From: Botrytis cinerea B05.10
Lineage: Eukaryota > Ascomycota > Leotiomycetes > Helotiales > Sclerotiniaceae
Length of the DNA stretch: 64,000 nucleotides
Direction: 5' to 3'
NCBI RefSeq assembly: GCF_000143535.2
Contig: NC_037316.1
Coordinates: forward strand, 1,426,001 to 1,490,000
The notes under the pieces are model-generated. The model was not told where the DNA came from and searched no databases. It saw only the letters and a program-made list of their open reading frames with translations. Below, piece after piece: positions 47,372 to 59,406 of the stretch; the stretch's first letter is position 1, and each line of letters starts with the position of its first letter. Position numbers and translations under genes: made by a program.

Positions 47372-48726
47372 ATGGGCGTCTCAGAGCTTATCGATTCTAT
47401 CAATCTTGCTACTAGAAAATCTAGTGAGTTGAAAGATGAAGATCGAGAAAAGCTTCTTAATGCTTGTGGAAAACTACAATCAAGCCTAGAAGGTCCTCGA
47501 GATAAGTTGATGAAGATGATATTCTCGGTGAGTATCCATCGTGTTCACATATCTAAATGGTTTCTGACGAAGTTTTAGTCACTTCAACCAGTAGCACTTG
47601 GCCTCGCAGTCGACATGCAAATTTTCGATACAGCAGCTGCTTTGTCTGCGGCTAGGAAAGAAATTCGAGCCGAAGACCTTGCTTTGCCAAAAGGGGCTGA
47701 TACTTTGCTTGTTGGTGAGTCTCAATTTCAAGATGTAAAGGACTGTAAGGAACTGACCATATATTAAGTCAGGGTCATGAGACTTTTGGTAGGAATGGGT
47801 TACTTCACTGAAATGGCCAGAGAAACCTACAAACCAACACCATTAGCAAGCGCTCTCGTCACATCATCTCCATACGGCCAAGCCGTGATTCATTTGTATG
47901 ACAAAACTAATTTTCAACTTTTGTTCCATATCTAACAATCCCTAGTACAACCCAAAATGAAGTTGTAGCCTCTCTCCCGACATACTTTGCCAAAAAGGGT
48001 TATCAGAACCCCAACGATGCATACGATGGTCCATTCCAGTTTGCCCGACAAACAGACCTCCATTGTTTTGACTGGATTGCTACTCAGCCACGTATCCAAC
48101 ATGCTTTCAATACCGTGATGACCATTCCCCGCACCATCGGTCGTACAGCATGGTATGAGTATTTTCCCGTTGCGGAAAAGCTCAAGGTAAAATCGCCTAC
48201 AGATCCACTTATAGTTGATATTGGAGGAGGTATTGGACACGATTTGGTTCGTTTCAAAGAAGCACATCCAAACCTTCAAGGAAAACTTATCGTAGAGGAT
48301 ATTCCGGCAGTGGTTTCTGGTATCACGCCAGGCTCTCTTCCTGACGGCATTGAAGCTAAAACCTATGACTTCTTCAAACCACAACCTATTCACAATGCAA
48401 AAGCTTATTTTCTCGCCAACGTCTTGCACGATTGGCCTGACAAGCAAGCTTGTGTTATTCTCGAGCAGATTAAGGATGCTATGGGTAAAGATAGTATGTT
48501 ATTGATCAATGAAATTTTGATGCAAGAAGAGAATGTATCATTCGAGAGTGCCTGTACAGATTGGATGATGATGGGGGGATTTTCGGCTTTAGAAAGGACG
48601 GAGGGGCAATTCAAGGAGCTGATTGATAGTGTGGGGTTGGTTTTGGTGAATGTTTGGGGGGCTCCAGGTGTAGAAAGTGGACCTTGGGAGGGAAGAAGAC
48701 TATTGGAAGTGATGAAAAATCAATGA
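47372..48726 (+). CDS. SAM-dependent O-methyltransferase (COMT-like, plant/fungal type)
   Basis: Exons 47372-47527, 47579-47714, 47769-47895 and 47946-48726 give 399 residues, typical for fungal O-methyltransferases. The N-terminal part (about 1-160) is the helical dimerisation/substrate domain. The SAM-binding motif is VDIGGGIGHDLVRFK, followed by VEDIPAVV and YDFFKPQP. The catalytic His lies in ANVLHDWPD, and Glu in NEILM. The family methylates phenolic or polyketide hydroxyls. Neighbours are not biosynthetic genes, so it is not clearly in a cluster. Start chosen at the first Met that gives MGVSELIDSINLATRK; an upstream in-frame ATG at 47297 adds 25 residues. Confidence 0.92.
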
Positions 48727-50185
48727 ATGACTGGTAGTTCAGTATCATTTGTTCATTGGATATGCTATCAACTCTTGTGATTATCATTTCAGACACAAGA
48801 TGACGCAACTCGATGTAACCGTAAATATAACTAGGTTAACATAGATTGAAATCGAGATTACCGAATACCTTTCCTTGGTAGTACGCGGTATCTTGTAAAG
48901 CTAGGTAGGAATATCAATCAATCGAAAAATCGAAAGTCTGTTTTAATCCATTAAGGGTAACATGTAAGATGGAACAGGTGGGGTTCGATGTAACCAATCC
49001 AGGGGTGACCTAAGCGAGCTCTCTCAGATGACTCTTCTTCGGGTAAAACTGGGTTGTCCATCATTCTCACTCAATAAACCACCATCCCTCAAGCTTTCTT
49101 TCTCAAATTTCTACACCCTCTTTTCAAATACGATTCCTCAATTATTTTGTTGAAGCTTTTGTTGAAATTGTAATTTTTTTTTTGTTGGGATGAAGTTTAC
49201 AAGGCTGAATCTACGTCATCTGTTGAATCTCGATCCGATAATCTAAATTAAGAGTGACGGGCTACACAGCCTTATACTCGGGTAGATCATGCCCGTGCAT
49301 GAAATGGATGTGCCAGAAAAAGTACAGCTGGCATGGAAACTCTTGGGAATTCACCGAATGGTTTACGAGCTTGCTACGGAACGGACTCGACATGAAGGCA
49401 ACGACTCGATAATTGCTCGTTGATATAACTATACCGTTTCCGTCGGATCGAAGAGGTAGAGAACAAAGATGTTGTGAATGAAGAGGAATATGTTTGTATC
49501 ACCAAGTCGTGGAGGAGTTGCACCTTGTATCAGCTCCACACTACTATCTGAGTTCTGGTAAAGAGATATATAATTCTGGGGGTCAATCGCTAATACAGAT
49601 AGGCCATGAAAAATAGAAACAAATATCATGAGTCGCAAAAAGAATGAACCAGCCGACTCCGAAGAAAATCTCCGAAGACTCCTCAAACCAAGATGTCTCC
49701 TCATCTTCCTCCACCTTGCAAGTCTGTTTTGGAAATCAATTTTTTTCTTCTTGATGCACAAGGCCAGTCTAAAAGAAAATTCTGGAAAGGAATAAAAGTC
49801 GACAATGAAGCCTTTTACACAACTTCTCGATGCGTCGCATTTTTTTGATAGAGAAATTTTTATCCCGAGCATCGATTCCTCGTACGAAAACCGAAACAAT
49901 CTGGCAGCATACTACACGCAATAAGGGCTGAATAAGAGTAGTCGACACGACTCATGGCCAGAAACGATAGAATGCTCCTGCCGTATAGCATTCAAGTTCC
50001 CTCGAAAAAATCTTCTTTGTTGGAGTATCTGGTTTTCATTCGAGAGACAACACTTGTTGTCTCGAGTATTTTGAAACCATCCATGCTATGCAAAAAACAC
50101 AGCCATTTACTGTCGAGGAAAAAAACCAGACTGGTACGAGAAGATTTTTAATATGCGCTTGGCTACAAGAAGGCGAACTCCTCTC
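48727..50185. other. Gene-poor region
   Basis: Contains a minus-strand frame at 49429-49899 with a hydrophobic segment and an overlapping second minus-strand frame (EETSWFEESSEIFFGVGW...) in the same 300 bases; neither is recognisable. No gene called. Confidence 0.35.
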
Positions 50186-50470
50186 TCACTTTGGTTCCCT
50201 CAAACATTCGGTCCAGCTCGCCTGAAGTGCAAGCACGTTTTCGTATAACAGGGCTATTGTTCGACATGCGATGTAGATGAATGAGAGTATATGCTCGAGC
50301 AAATCAGGAAATTCATTTCCTAAAAGATCCAGGAGTGAATGAATATCCTGGCGCCACATTCCAGCAGGCATGTCGTATTTTGACGCTAATCGCAAAATAT
50401 CAAGGTTCACAAGTTGATGTCGAGAGGCCAGAAAGAAATTGTGCTTTCCGAGAAATGGGGTTCTATGCAA
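50186..50470 (-). pseudogene. Fragment of an Est1-type DNA/RNA-binding domain protein
   Basis: A minus-strand frame of 94 codons ends in HILSFIYIACRTIALLYEN, then WTECLREPK and a stop. The pattern HxLxFIYxA...ALLYExV...WxECL is the conserved core of the large fungal family of Est1-type (PIN/SMG-like) proteins, whose members are several hundred residues long. Here the frame lacks the upstream helical repeats (RPNxxxQLFYYxKSL block) and stops where GDLGRYR-like sequence is expected. I read it as a relic. It could instead be an exon of a gene whose other exons I cannot see. Confidence 0.5.
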
Positions 50471-50888
50471 GGTAATCAGAGCTTATTACTGATTATTGTG
50501 GGTCATTCATTAGTTCCAGAAACAATAGACGCTTGATAGACGCTGCTGACTTCTTTGACATAACAGATAATGTTTTCATTCTCCAATATGGTACCAGCTT
50601 TTAACGGTACTTGTTATGAGTACCTAGGAGGAGTTGAACGGTATAGCATGGCCATTGAAGAAGACAACATTCGAAATCGGGAGGTTGGACAGGCTTAGCA
50701 CGTCATCGGTATTCAAAGGCTTCCGACAAAGCCCCCCGATTGGTCAGCTTTATCATCACTTCGCGATTCTTGCACGACCAGTCGCCATCCATCCATTCTG
50801 AGTCTGCGTTAGATAATAACAATAGTAAGGCATGGCACGCACTTACATTTAATCAATGATTATTATTCGGGTACTGATTTGTTTTGGT
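50471..50888. other. Short spacer
   Basis: No feature recognised between the Est1-type relic and the next minus-strand gene. Confidence 0.4.
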
Positions 50889-51701
50889 CTAGTGGTTATA
50901 GTTATACCCTTCCATTTGATCGGCAGGCTAATGAGCAGTTAGTCGTCCGCAGAAATCTGATTATAACGAAACCTACTGTTATCTCATCATGGCGGTTTTC
51001 ATACGCCCATCTTTCCAGCTGGTATTGAATCGTCACCGGAAGGGTATCGAGAGTGGCAGTAGTAGGTTGGCTATAAACTGTTGAGATCGGAGAATCATAG
51101 GTGCCCCGGTAAGCGATCGCCGTAGTCGAAGCATTGTATGAAGATGGTGTAGAGAACGTAATGTTCTGAGTGGTAGTGACAGGAGCCTCCCACGACCACT
51201 GTGGTGAAGTGTACCCGGCGGATTGGGCGTCGAAGTGAATGGCAGTAGGTATGTGAGCACCTAAGTGATCGAATACCCCAAGGTCGTTTTCAAAGTCACT
51301 CGCAGATAACGGACCGTCGACCGGTCCCTGAAGTTCTTGTTCTGGTGCTTCGAAAAAAGAATTGGCCTCATCGAAACTCCGTTCATGAGAAGCGGAGGCA
51401 AGATCATCCTCGATCCATCTGTCTTCAACTGCTTTGGAATCAGGGTAGAGGCTTTGAAACCCTTGATCTATCTGCTCTTGAGATATGGGTCTCGCCTCTG
51501 ACTGCATGATAGTATCGATCTGGTGTCTCTGACGATCGTTGCTACTCGGCTGCGCAGTGAGTTCATCACAGGTTCTTTCACTCCTAGACCTGTATAGCGT
51601 CAGTAATACTTCACGTGTGAGCTCGAATGAAAGCAATACTTCCTGGTCTTCTGCTTCGGCTTACTAGAAGCTTTTCCTTGGTCTTTTGAATGCTTGGCCA
51701 T
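50889..51701 (-). CDS. Hypothetical acidic protein, 237 aa
   Basis: Exons 51701-51640, 51589-50977 and 50927-50889 join in frame to 237 residues. The N-terminus is basic (MAKHSKDQGKASSKPKQKTRK), the middle is acidic and Gln/Glu-rich (VEDRWIEDDLASASHERSF), and the C-terminal half is Ser/Thr/Tyr-rich, ending in TIQYQLERWAYENRHDEI and a short tail. No signal peptide, membrane segment or recognised domain. Composition would suit a nuclear or regulatory protein; that is a guess. Reading through the last intron gives an alternative tail ending at 50902. Confidence 0.65.
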
Positions 51702-53107
51702 GATGGATGTTCGTTGTAAGGGTTGATTATGGTTTAGAATGTATAGTGGCAGGGTTCGTTTGCCCAAGATTATTGATGCTGGAACGCAGAGGAAGTTTTG
51801 AACGTGTATGATGTATATCGACTAATAGTGATTAGATATGTGCAGGAGCAAAGAGGAAATGTAGTATTCTTTGTGATAAAAATGGGACACAAAGCTATCT
51901 GGATCTGGAGGAAGCAGACTGCAAAGTATGTAGTATTGAAAGAAATGAGGATAGAAATGTATTTGACTACTCGGCTGTGAAGAAGTAAAGGAGGTTGTGT
52001 TGCGACCGAGTGTGCTATGCGAAGGGAGGAGAGATATATAACCAATCATTTAGGCATCCAAATCTATCTTTCGAACCGTTTGCCACATATGTGGTTTGCA
52101 TTTAAATTGCGAACCATTTGCAACCCTTTTGTTCTTCGGCGTCAAGTGCTCCCCTTTAGGTGAGTTTTCCTGACAAGTCGCCTTACTCTTCCAATATCTT
52201 AGGGTTACAATTCCAAGCCACAGCAACAAACCAGATGAATATAAACAATATTCCTTTCATTATTTTCAAACAACACAGTAAAAGAGTGGCGGTGCGTAGA
52301 AAAAATGGATATCACCTCTACACCGCATTTATACAGCCAAATAAAATAGTATTGTCAAGCCTCGATCAGAATAGAAATGTGAAAATCATTTGGCTTCCTT
52401 CCCCATATCCAACATTTCCATAACAACAATACCATACAAAGATTACCTGGATATTAATCTTGTTTACTCTATCTGATTCTCCAGCTACAAATTTTACAAA
52501 TTTAAACGCGGTTGTCTATTTCGTTAATACTCATCACCTATCAGGAATTGGCACCAATACATTGTACCGGCATCTACCTAATTGACGGTCTAAACCTAGA
52601 TCGATTCTTGGAAAGGGCTGCTATTCCCCTACATGCGATGATCTTCCTAGTATTTCTTCGATTTTGCTCAAATCCAATCAATATAATACCGTAATATTTA
52701 ACAGGTGAATTGAGACGATAGCAATATACCGGATCCCGCTCTGCATATGATTGAGGATCCGAGAAAATACCAACGTATGTATGGGAAAGATGGGTTTGGA
52801 TTAGCTTACCCCGACTCTTTCTCGCTTCGATAGTCACGCCAACTAGCTATCAAGTAAAAGAATTTCAGTGCAGGTGTAGCAATATACGGGCTACTGCCTA
52901 CTATAATCACAACCCTGTAGATTCTCACTTTTGTTGATCTTGGTTACCTTTCAGTCTCTCACTAACAATCAATCAAACCAATCACCCATCTTCTCGAGTC
53001 CCAGTCTATCCGATATTCAATATATCTTTCCTAGGATTTTTCACAATACATAATTAAGTAATAAACTGACTAGATCGTAAATTCTTTTATTTCATGGTTA
53101 GCCAGCA
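51702..53107. other. AT-rich gene-poor region
   Basis: Upstream region of the 237-aa gene followed by AT-rich sequence with only short open frames on both strands. No feature recognised. Confidence 0.4.
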
Positions 53108-53560
53108 TTAATGGAATGGATCATCTTGGTCATTGGATGTGTTGTCAATTCCAGGCTCCTCCTCTGGAGATAGATTAATTTTGTTTCGTTCAAAAAGCAC
53201 TAACAGCGTTAGTTAATCACAGAAAATGCATTTACCTTGCACTTGATCCCTACCTGAAGGTCTGGCACAATGGTAAAAATGCTCAGAACCCTCCATGCTT
53301 GCCGGTGAAAAGTCTTTGAGTTGTATTGTTGCAGCGCGCCCTGATTTAGTAATTCTTGGCCCTGTAAATTTGACCTAAAGCGAACAAAGAAAAGAGAACT
53401 AGAGGTCTATATGAATTGTGCTAATTTTTTATATAGTACTAAATTTCGGCAAGAAATGGCAAGCTAATCATTTGACGCATCATTAATGATTAGGGCCCCA
53501 CCAAAACTCTAATCTCGAAGTCGTCGACTATCAAAAAATATCGTTCCTGACTTTCCCTGA
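53108..53560 (-). CDS. 3' exons of an unrecognised gene (5' end not found)
   Basis: Three segments read in one frame with GT-AG junctions: an upstream piece about 53557-53502 (ERYFLIVDDFEIRVL), then 53374-53254 (VKFTGPRITKSGRAATIQL...EHFYHCARPS), then 53199-53108 (VLFERNKINLSPEEE...DDPFH) ending in TAA. The second intron is 54 nt with donor GTAGGG and acceptor TTAG; the first would use a weaker donor GTGGGG (127 nt). I cannot see a start codon or upstream exons, and the sequence above 53640 has stops in all frames. It may be the tail of a degraded gene or a gene with more introns. No family recognised. Confidence 0.45.
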
Positions 53561-53639
53561 ACAAGGTATGGTGGGCAAGCGCTGATCGGCCAAGAAAAAT
53601 ATAGATTACTGCATCGAATAACGTTTATCTTAGATTCCA

Positions 53640-56600
53640 AAGAATCACATAACTAGTACCGGTAGCTTATTTTAGCCCACATCATCATTTGAATGGTGTG
53701 TCAATTGACCGGTTGCTACGCCTGGTTCATGCCGTTAGTAGTGACACAACATTTCTAACTCTCCGTTAATTCAAGCGGCAGAGTTACCACAGACTTAGTG
53801 TAGTGCTCAACAACAATAAAAATTCGCGGCTGCGGTAATATAAGATCACTCTCCAAAACAGAAAATCCACCATCCAATCATGTTTCGCAGATTATCACAC
53901 ACGAACTGGGCAAAGAGAATGTATGCGCTGGCTCCAATGTACAAGTACTAAACTGTAAGCACTTACAAACACATGCGGACACTAGCTAGAATAACTACTT
54001 TAAAAAGTGGCCTTTGTTTTGCAGATCGCAAGAGTCACCTAGGTATCGTTCATGCGTTGATCTATGATGCGGTATCGGCGCTGTGACTAGAGAACCAGAG
54101 ATCCGTGCAATTGTTGTTCTCATGGAATTTCATATTGATGGTCCTTATTTATCTACATGGTTGCAGAAATTCTGTTTCGGGAAGGTAAATCTTGCGCTCC
54201 AGAAAATATACGCAAGCCCATAGCAAGTGTGCTGACACTTGCACAACATACTCTGGGAATAACTTACCTTGCTTCTCCCTGTAGATTAGTTTTACCAAAA
54301 CACAAAAGATATGTAACTGAGATCTAAGCAAACCGAAATTGTACGTCGGCAAGAAACATTACAGAAAGGTAAGCACGCTACTATATTGATCACTAATTAG
54401 GTAGTTCATTGCCTTTTGGGGATCGGATCTAATCATCCCTATCCATACGTTTTACTTTCATCGTAACGAATTAGTAGGATAATAAGCAACGCTAGAAGAA
54501 AAGAATGTCAGACCGAAGTGCACAAGACTTAATTAGAGTTCAAAGCCTTGCCAATCATATATTGTCGCCCTGAAACAGGCCGGTTGGAGCTTTGCTGGTG
54601 CCTGTACTATTAGTCTTCTGGTAATATGTACCTAAAGTCTGACAGGAACGCTCTCTCTCTTGTTTCTAGGCGACCCACAAATTTCTATACAATGAAATCA
54701 ATGCTAAAGATGACTTTATCAAGTGGAGAAACAGATGCATTGTTGCTATAATGCAGACGCCCTGTTGAGCTAGCACATTTTCAAGATCATTGGGGTATGA
54801 CCGACGCCCGGAGGTTTATTCTGTGATACAATCGGCTCGAACAGAAGAAAGAATGCAATGAAGGGATGCGGCCAAATATTCATCGAGTCTGAAGCGTTGT
54901 ATGATGTGTGTTACACGACAGTATCAAATCCAGATGCAGTCAGGAATCGAATCACCCATGTTCCGCATTTAACAAAAACCATTAAAAGTCGTAGCATTAT
55001 CTTTGAATATTCCCAATCAACACAAAGCGATCTGTGGACAGCATAACCATCACGACAGTATCACAAGATCGATTGAGAATAGCCTATGATAACCCTCGCC
55101 GCGTATGACCTGGAATATCCAGGCACGTTAAGAGGGATTGCTGATTTGACAACACCCGGAGGAAACTTGCATCTCCGGAGTTGTGAAACCATTCAAAATC
55201 TTTCATTCGGCGAGCCTTTCATCTAACGGCACCGTATACGCCGTGTTCAAGATTGCCGAGTACTACTTTGGCTTACACCACAACATGATCGTATGCTTTT
55301 GAGTTGGAAGAATTTATGTCGACCAAAAAGCTCATGACCTACTTGGCCAACTCCAGCATGTGTTGATCATGCGGCCCGCCCCCCTGCGACCTCCTTCTTG
55401 ATTATGTCCAGTTCCGTCTCGGCATCATCGGTGTGGTCGGCACATTCCAAGGATGTGCAGGACTTTTCACGCGACTTCGCGAGGCAATTTTGACAAAACA
55501 GGGCGATAACCTCATTATCTTGAACTCGAAAAAATCACGAAGTTTCAAAGGGGCCATTGGTAAAAAATATAGTGTAGCGCACGTCTTCCACGTTGGCCAT
55601 TGCACTTTGGCAACGACTCGTACGATTTGCTAACATACGAGGGCTCGCTCGGTCATGTGACGACGGTGTAGCGCCAATGAACGTTTACCTTATTGACTAT
55701 CGAAGAAAGAACAGACCGACTTTCACTCTTCCCGCACTTTTGATCTCTTAACATCGAAATAAATTTGTGTTATGATTGAATTTGCTATCTTCATCTCAAA
55801 CCAGAAAGATCATTTTAGTTACAAGGTTCTTTCTTGGCATCAAATTATCTCTTATTGATAATCACAAACTCAATTGCGCACTCTGGGTGAGCGAATATGT
55901 TGACTTCACATTGCCAATGTTTGTTTCGGTTTGATACTCCGAGTTATAATCTGTTACTTCACGGTGGGCATGCAGATAGTGTCTCCCACAGGATCCTATA
56001 TTCTTGCACGAGTGTGACTTCAGAGGGGGTTTTGCCCAATATAGGATCACAATTTTACAAAGTGCTCATATGGATACCTGATTGATACTTGGTGTTTGGG
56101 TTGATTTCAGCAGCAGCAATATTTTGCATATTTCTTTAGGCTTCAACTGATTCAGTCCGGAGTATGAGGACACTGATGAAGAATCAGATAAGCTACCATA
56201 ACTAAGCTTCGTCGGGGGTAGAAGTCTCGCAGCTGTGGCATCTGCTTCAAAAACAGAATTTAGTTTAGCGCTACTAGTAATTATCTTGCAAATGGCACTT
56301 CAAAGAGGCAATTCCTTAATGTCCTTCCCAGTGCAGAATGAATGACTGCTAGCCTCGGAAACCAGAAAAGCTAGCGAGTTTTCGTGATCTTGACATTTTG
56401 TTACACGATGAATGGTTCATGGAAATCAGTTTGAGTTAGACTTATGAATCTCAGTGAACGCAGATCTAGTGACACAAAGAGCATTATATGGGTTGAGATC
56501 GCTCTGCGATATTAGTAGAAAGGGAGGCTCTTCTGCTCAATGCATGAGGCATAATCTCTCATTTCTTTTTGAAGGCGTTTTACGTAGAGACGGCAGAGTC

Positions 56601-58508
56601 TTTCTGTCTCGTTGAACAAAGCGAAAAGCCATCCAAAAGATCACAAACCATATTTGCCGCCTGGAAAGATTTTTGCACTCAACTGTTGATTCTTGAACAC
56701 GTTGACAGATGTTAAATTACATCGAGCGGGGATAGAGAGAGATAGCGTACCGAATTATCGGGTTCGTGGCTGTACAAGAAGACGAGGCTTTGAACAAGAA
56801 ATATCTGACGGGATGGTGACGGAGTAGCGGTAAGAGATCTTGCTTTTTGACATTATCATATGCGGGGTCTCACTATTTGCTGCATGCTACATCGTTTGCG
56901 AATGTGGTTGATCGACATGCTTTCTTTGCAACCATTTGCATGAGGTGCTTAAAGAACTAAAGTTAATCAAAAAGCATGGTACTTACCCACGCTAATAGTA
57001 ACGGGTGAAGAGTTGACGGACACAATTGGGCTTGACCGCCTTCAGAACTTTTCTTCCACGCGACACAAGTTGAGAATTTACATACATTGCAAGTTTATGA
57101 TTCGAAAAATCATCTATAGTGAGTGCGCGTTGCTTCATATGGTGATTGGTCAGGTACCTGTGTTGTGATGCAGTCAGCTTATCGAGTCAAACAACTTCGC
57201 CACACTGCGTACCTTGAGGGAAATGATCTACAATCATGTCATTACACCATCAAGTATCGTAGACTCAACGCGGAGTCGGCGGTGGATCATAGATTGTTTG
57301 ATTTGTCCATGGTTGCAACGCATCTATCCTTGCAAAGCCTTGTAAGGCATAGCAGCCGATATGTTTCTAACATAAAAATAACGTCGCAAAAGACAGTTGA
57401 AGAAACGGTGAAGAAGCAAATTTCTGAAGTCGGCAGTACCCATACGAATGATTTGCATCTAAAGCATTTCCCTAATCTGTGTTGTCTCACTTGTCACGAA
57501 TCAATGCAATGTACTCCACCAACCCATTTCTTGAGTGCCCGAGAGTGGAAACATTGATGTTGGTGGCGGCTGGGATAAATCTGCAATTTGACGTCTTTTT
57601 AGAAATTTAATCCCAATTATCCTTAGTTAAACACAACGCATCTCCCCTTTATTTCGGATAATTTCTCACCGCCAGATACAGCCTCTTTTACTCCATGTCA
57701 AGCTCATAGAACATCTTCAGCCTCACGAGTTTGAAGTTTGCGAACTGCCGACATCCGGAGGTTTCAATCCAGAGGTTTATTAATTTCGCGCTTCTGAGTT
57801 GTTATCATGAAGTAGGAGGTCGCCTAGAAACTTCGAAACAGTTAGTGTCATGTCCCGAGTGGATGCAGATAAGTGCCTAGGTTCAGATATTGTGCTTCGC
57901 AATCCACCAAGGTGCTGCTGCGTTCAAGCTCATGATGCAGACCAATATTTCTATGTAGCTTTTCTTGCATGATGCGAGCCAGGCACTTGGCATTCCCTGA
58001 TCATTATTTTAATTAGTCCACAGATCCTTTAATTATGCTTTTATATGTAAACATTTAACGATTCAAGGCAATGAATGACATGGATCGCACAAGAATGATG
58101 TTCAAAATCTCCATAATTTCTAGGTCTCCATTAAGCATTTTCGTCACCATCCTGATATATAACAAAACGGATGATATAGTTGGCCTCGCCGGACCCATTC
58201 AGGATTATCAATGGAGATCAGGACAAATACGTTTTTTCTCAATTCAACCAATCCTTTTCATTGTCTTTGGAATACCGTGTTGTTACAGCCTCACTAGACA
58301 GCTAGAATATCCAAGAAGAAAAGAGAAAAAAAAAATCAATGAAGTTTAGTTGCCGAGAGAAGGCAATACGCGGGAGTATCGCGCTCGGAAGAGGAAAGAA
58401 ATGTGTGAGAGAGATTTTTTAAACCGGTTAACTCTTCAACTTCTGTGTATACAATGTACATACATCCGAAGTATGGGATTTCACTTTCTCAAATGAGTCC
58501 TCTCGAAT
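53640..58508. other. Long gene-poor region
   Basis: About 4.9 kb with no supported gene. Base composition changes within it: most is AT-rich, but about 55370-55640 is distinctly more GC-rich and carries a plus-strand frame reading DLLLDYVQFRLGIIGVVGTF, then QGCAGLFTRL, which I cannot place. A 144-codon frame at 57123-57557 has no recognisable family. The rest shows nothing I can interpret. Confidence 0.4.
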
Positions 58509-58626
58509 ATGTCTTCTCAGCCTAACACAGTACAAGCCGCCAACTCATATCCAATCTATTCCAATCACCCATTAACTAGGACATCTACAAGCAACACCTC
58601 ATCTTCCTCCCTTCTTCCCTTCTTCC

Positions 58627-58792
58627 CTTCCTCCCTTCCTCCCTTCCTCCCTTCCTCCCTTCCTCCCTTCCTCCCTTCCTCCCTTCCTCCCTTCCTCCCT
58701 TCCTCCCTTCCTCCCTTCCTCCCTTCCTCCCTTCCTCCCTTCCTCCCTTCCTCCCTTCCTCCCTTCCTCCCTTCCTCCCTTCCTCCCTTCCT
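58627..58792 (+). repeat. Octanucleotide microsatellite (TTCCTCCC)n
   Basis: About 21 uninterrupted copies of TTCCTCCC, flanked by related CTTCTTCCC and CTCGCTCG stretches. All pyrimidine on the plus strand, so it forms a polypurine-polypyrimidine tract. It creates low-complexity open frames on both strands that I do not count as genes. Confidence 0.97.
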
Positions 58793-59406
58793 CACTCGCT
58801 CGCTCGCTCCTTTCCTTTCTTTCTTCTCTTCTTCCCTTCTTCACTTAAACTCAACCTCAACCCCAAATCAAAACAAAAACAAAAAACTATATGTATTCCA
58901 ACCCAATTATCCCCATCTCTCATCTCTCATCTCTCATCCCCAAAGCCCATCACCAAACCAACCCATAAAAACCAACCCCAAAACTCCTAAACTATCCTTC
59001 GCGCGACAACCTCTTCCTCACCCCCCACAGTCTCAAAAAAGTACACCATTCTCAAATCTCCGTTCCACCTATCCCAAATTATTCGATATCAATACCCAAA
59101 TACCTAGATAAAACTCTACATTATTATCAGTATACCAAGTATCTACAAGGCAAATACCATCAGTTTCATTCAGGTCCTGGATAATTGATGTTCACTGACC
59201 AACTCATTTACAGTCTTTTCTTTCATTTCACTGATAATTTGTAACATACATATAACATAACCGGTATACTAATTCAAAGTTCCCCTATCACAAATAATCA
59301 AATAGCTAAATAAAAGCAAATCATACAATAAACCCTATGAATCCCAAACCCAAACCGAAACCCAAAATATTCAATCCAATATCATCCCTCTATCCACTTC
59401 CCCCCT
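58793..59406. other. Low-complexity flank and 3' region of FOX2
   Basis: Ser/Pro/Thr-coding low-complexity sequence, including a CATCTCT repeat at about 58914-58936, followed by AT-rich sequence to the FOX2 stop codon. No gene recognised. Confidence 0.45.

Noticed and set aside
54930..54975. T-loop-like GATTCGATTCC on the minus strand
   Set aside because: No cloverleaf can be formed around it.
57123..57557. 144-codon plus-strand frame
   Set aside because: No recognisable family and no start context; probably chance.
58509..59111. 200-codon plus-strand open frame
   Set aside because: It is created by the octanucleotide repeat and low-complexity flanks; the complementary strand is open for the same reason.
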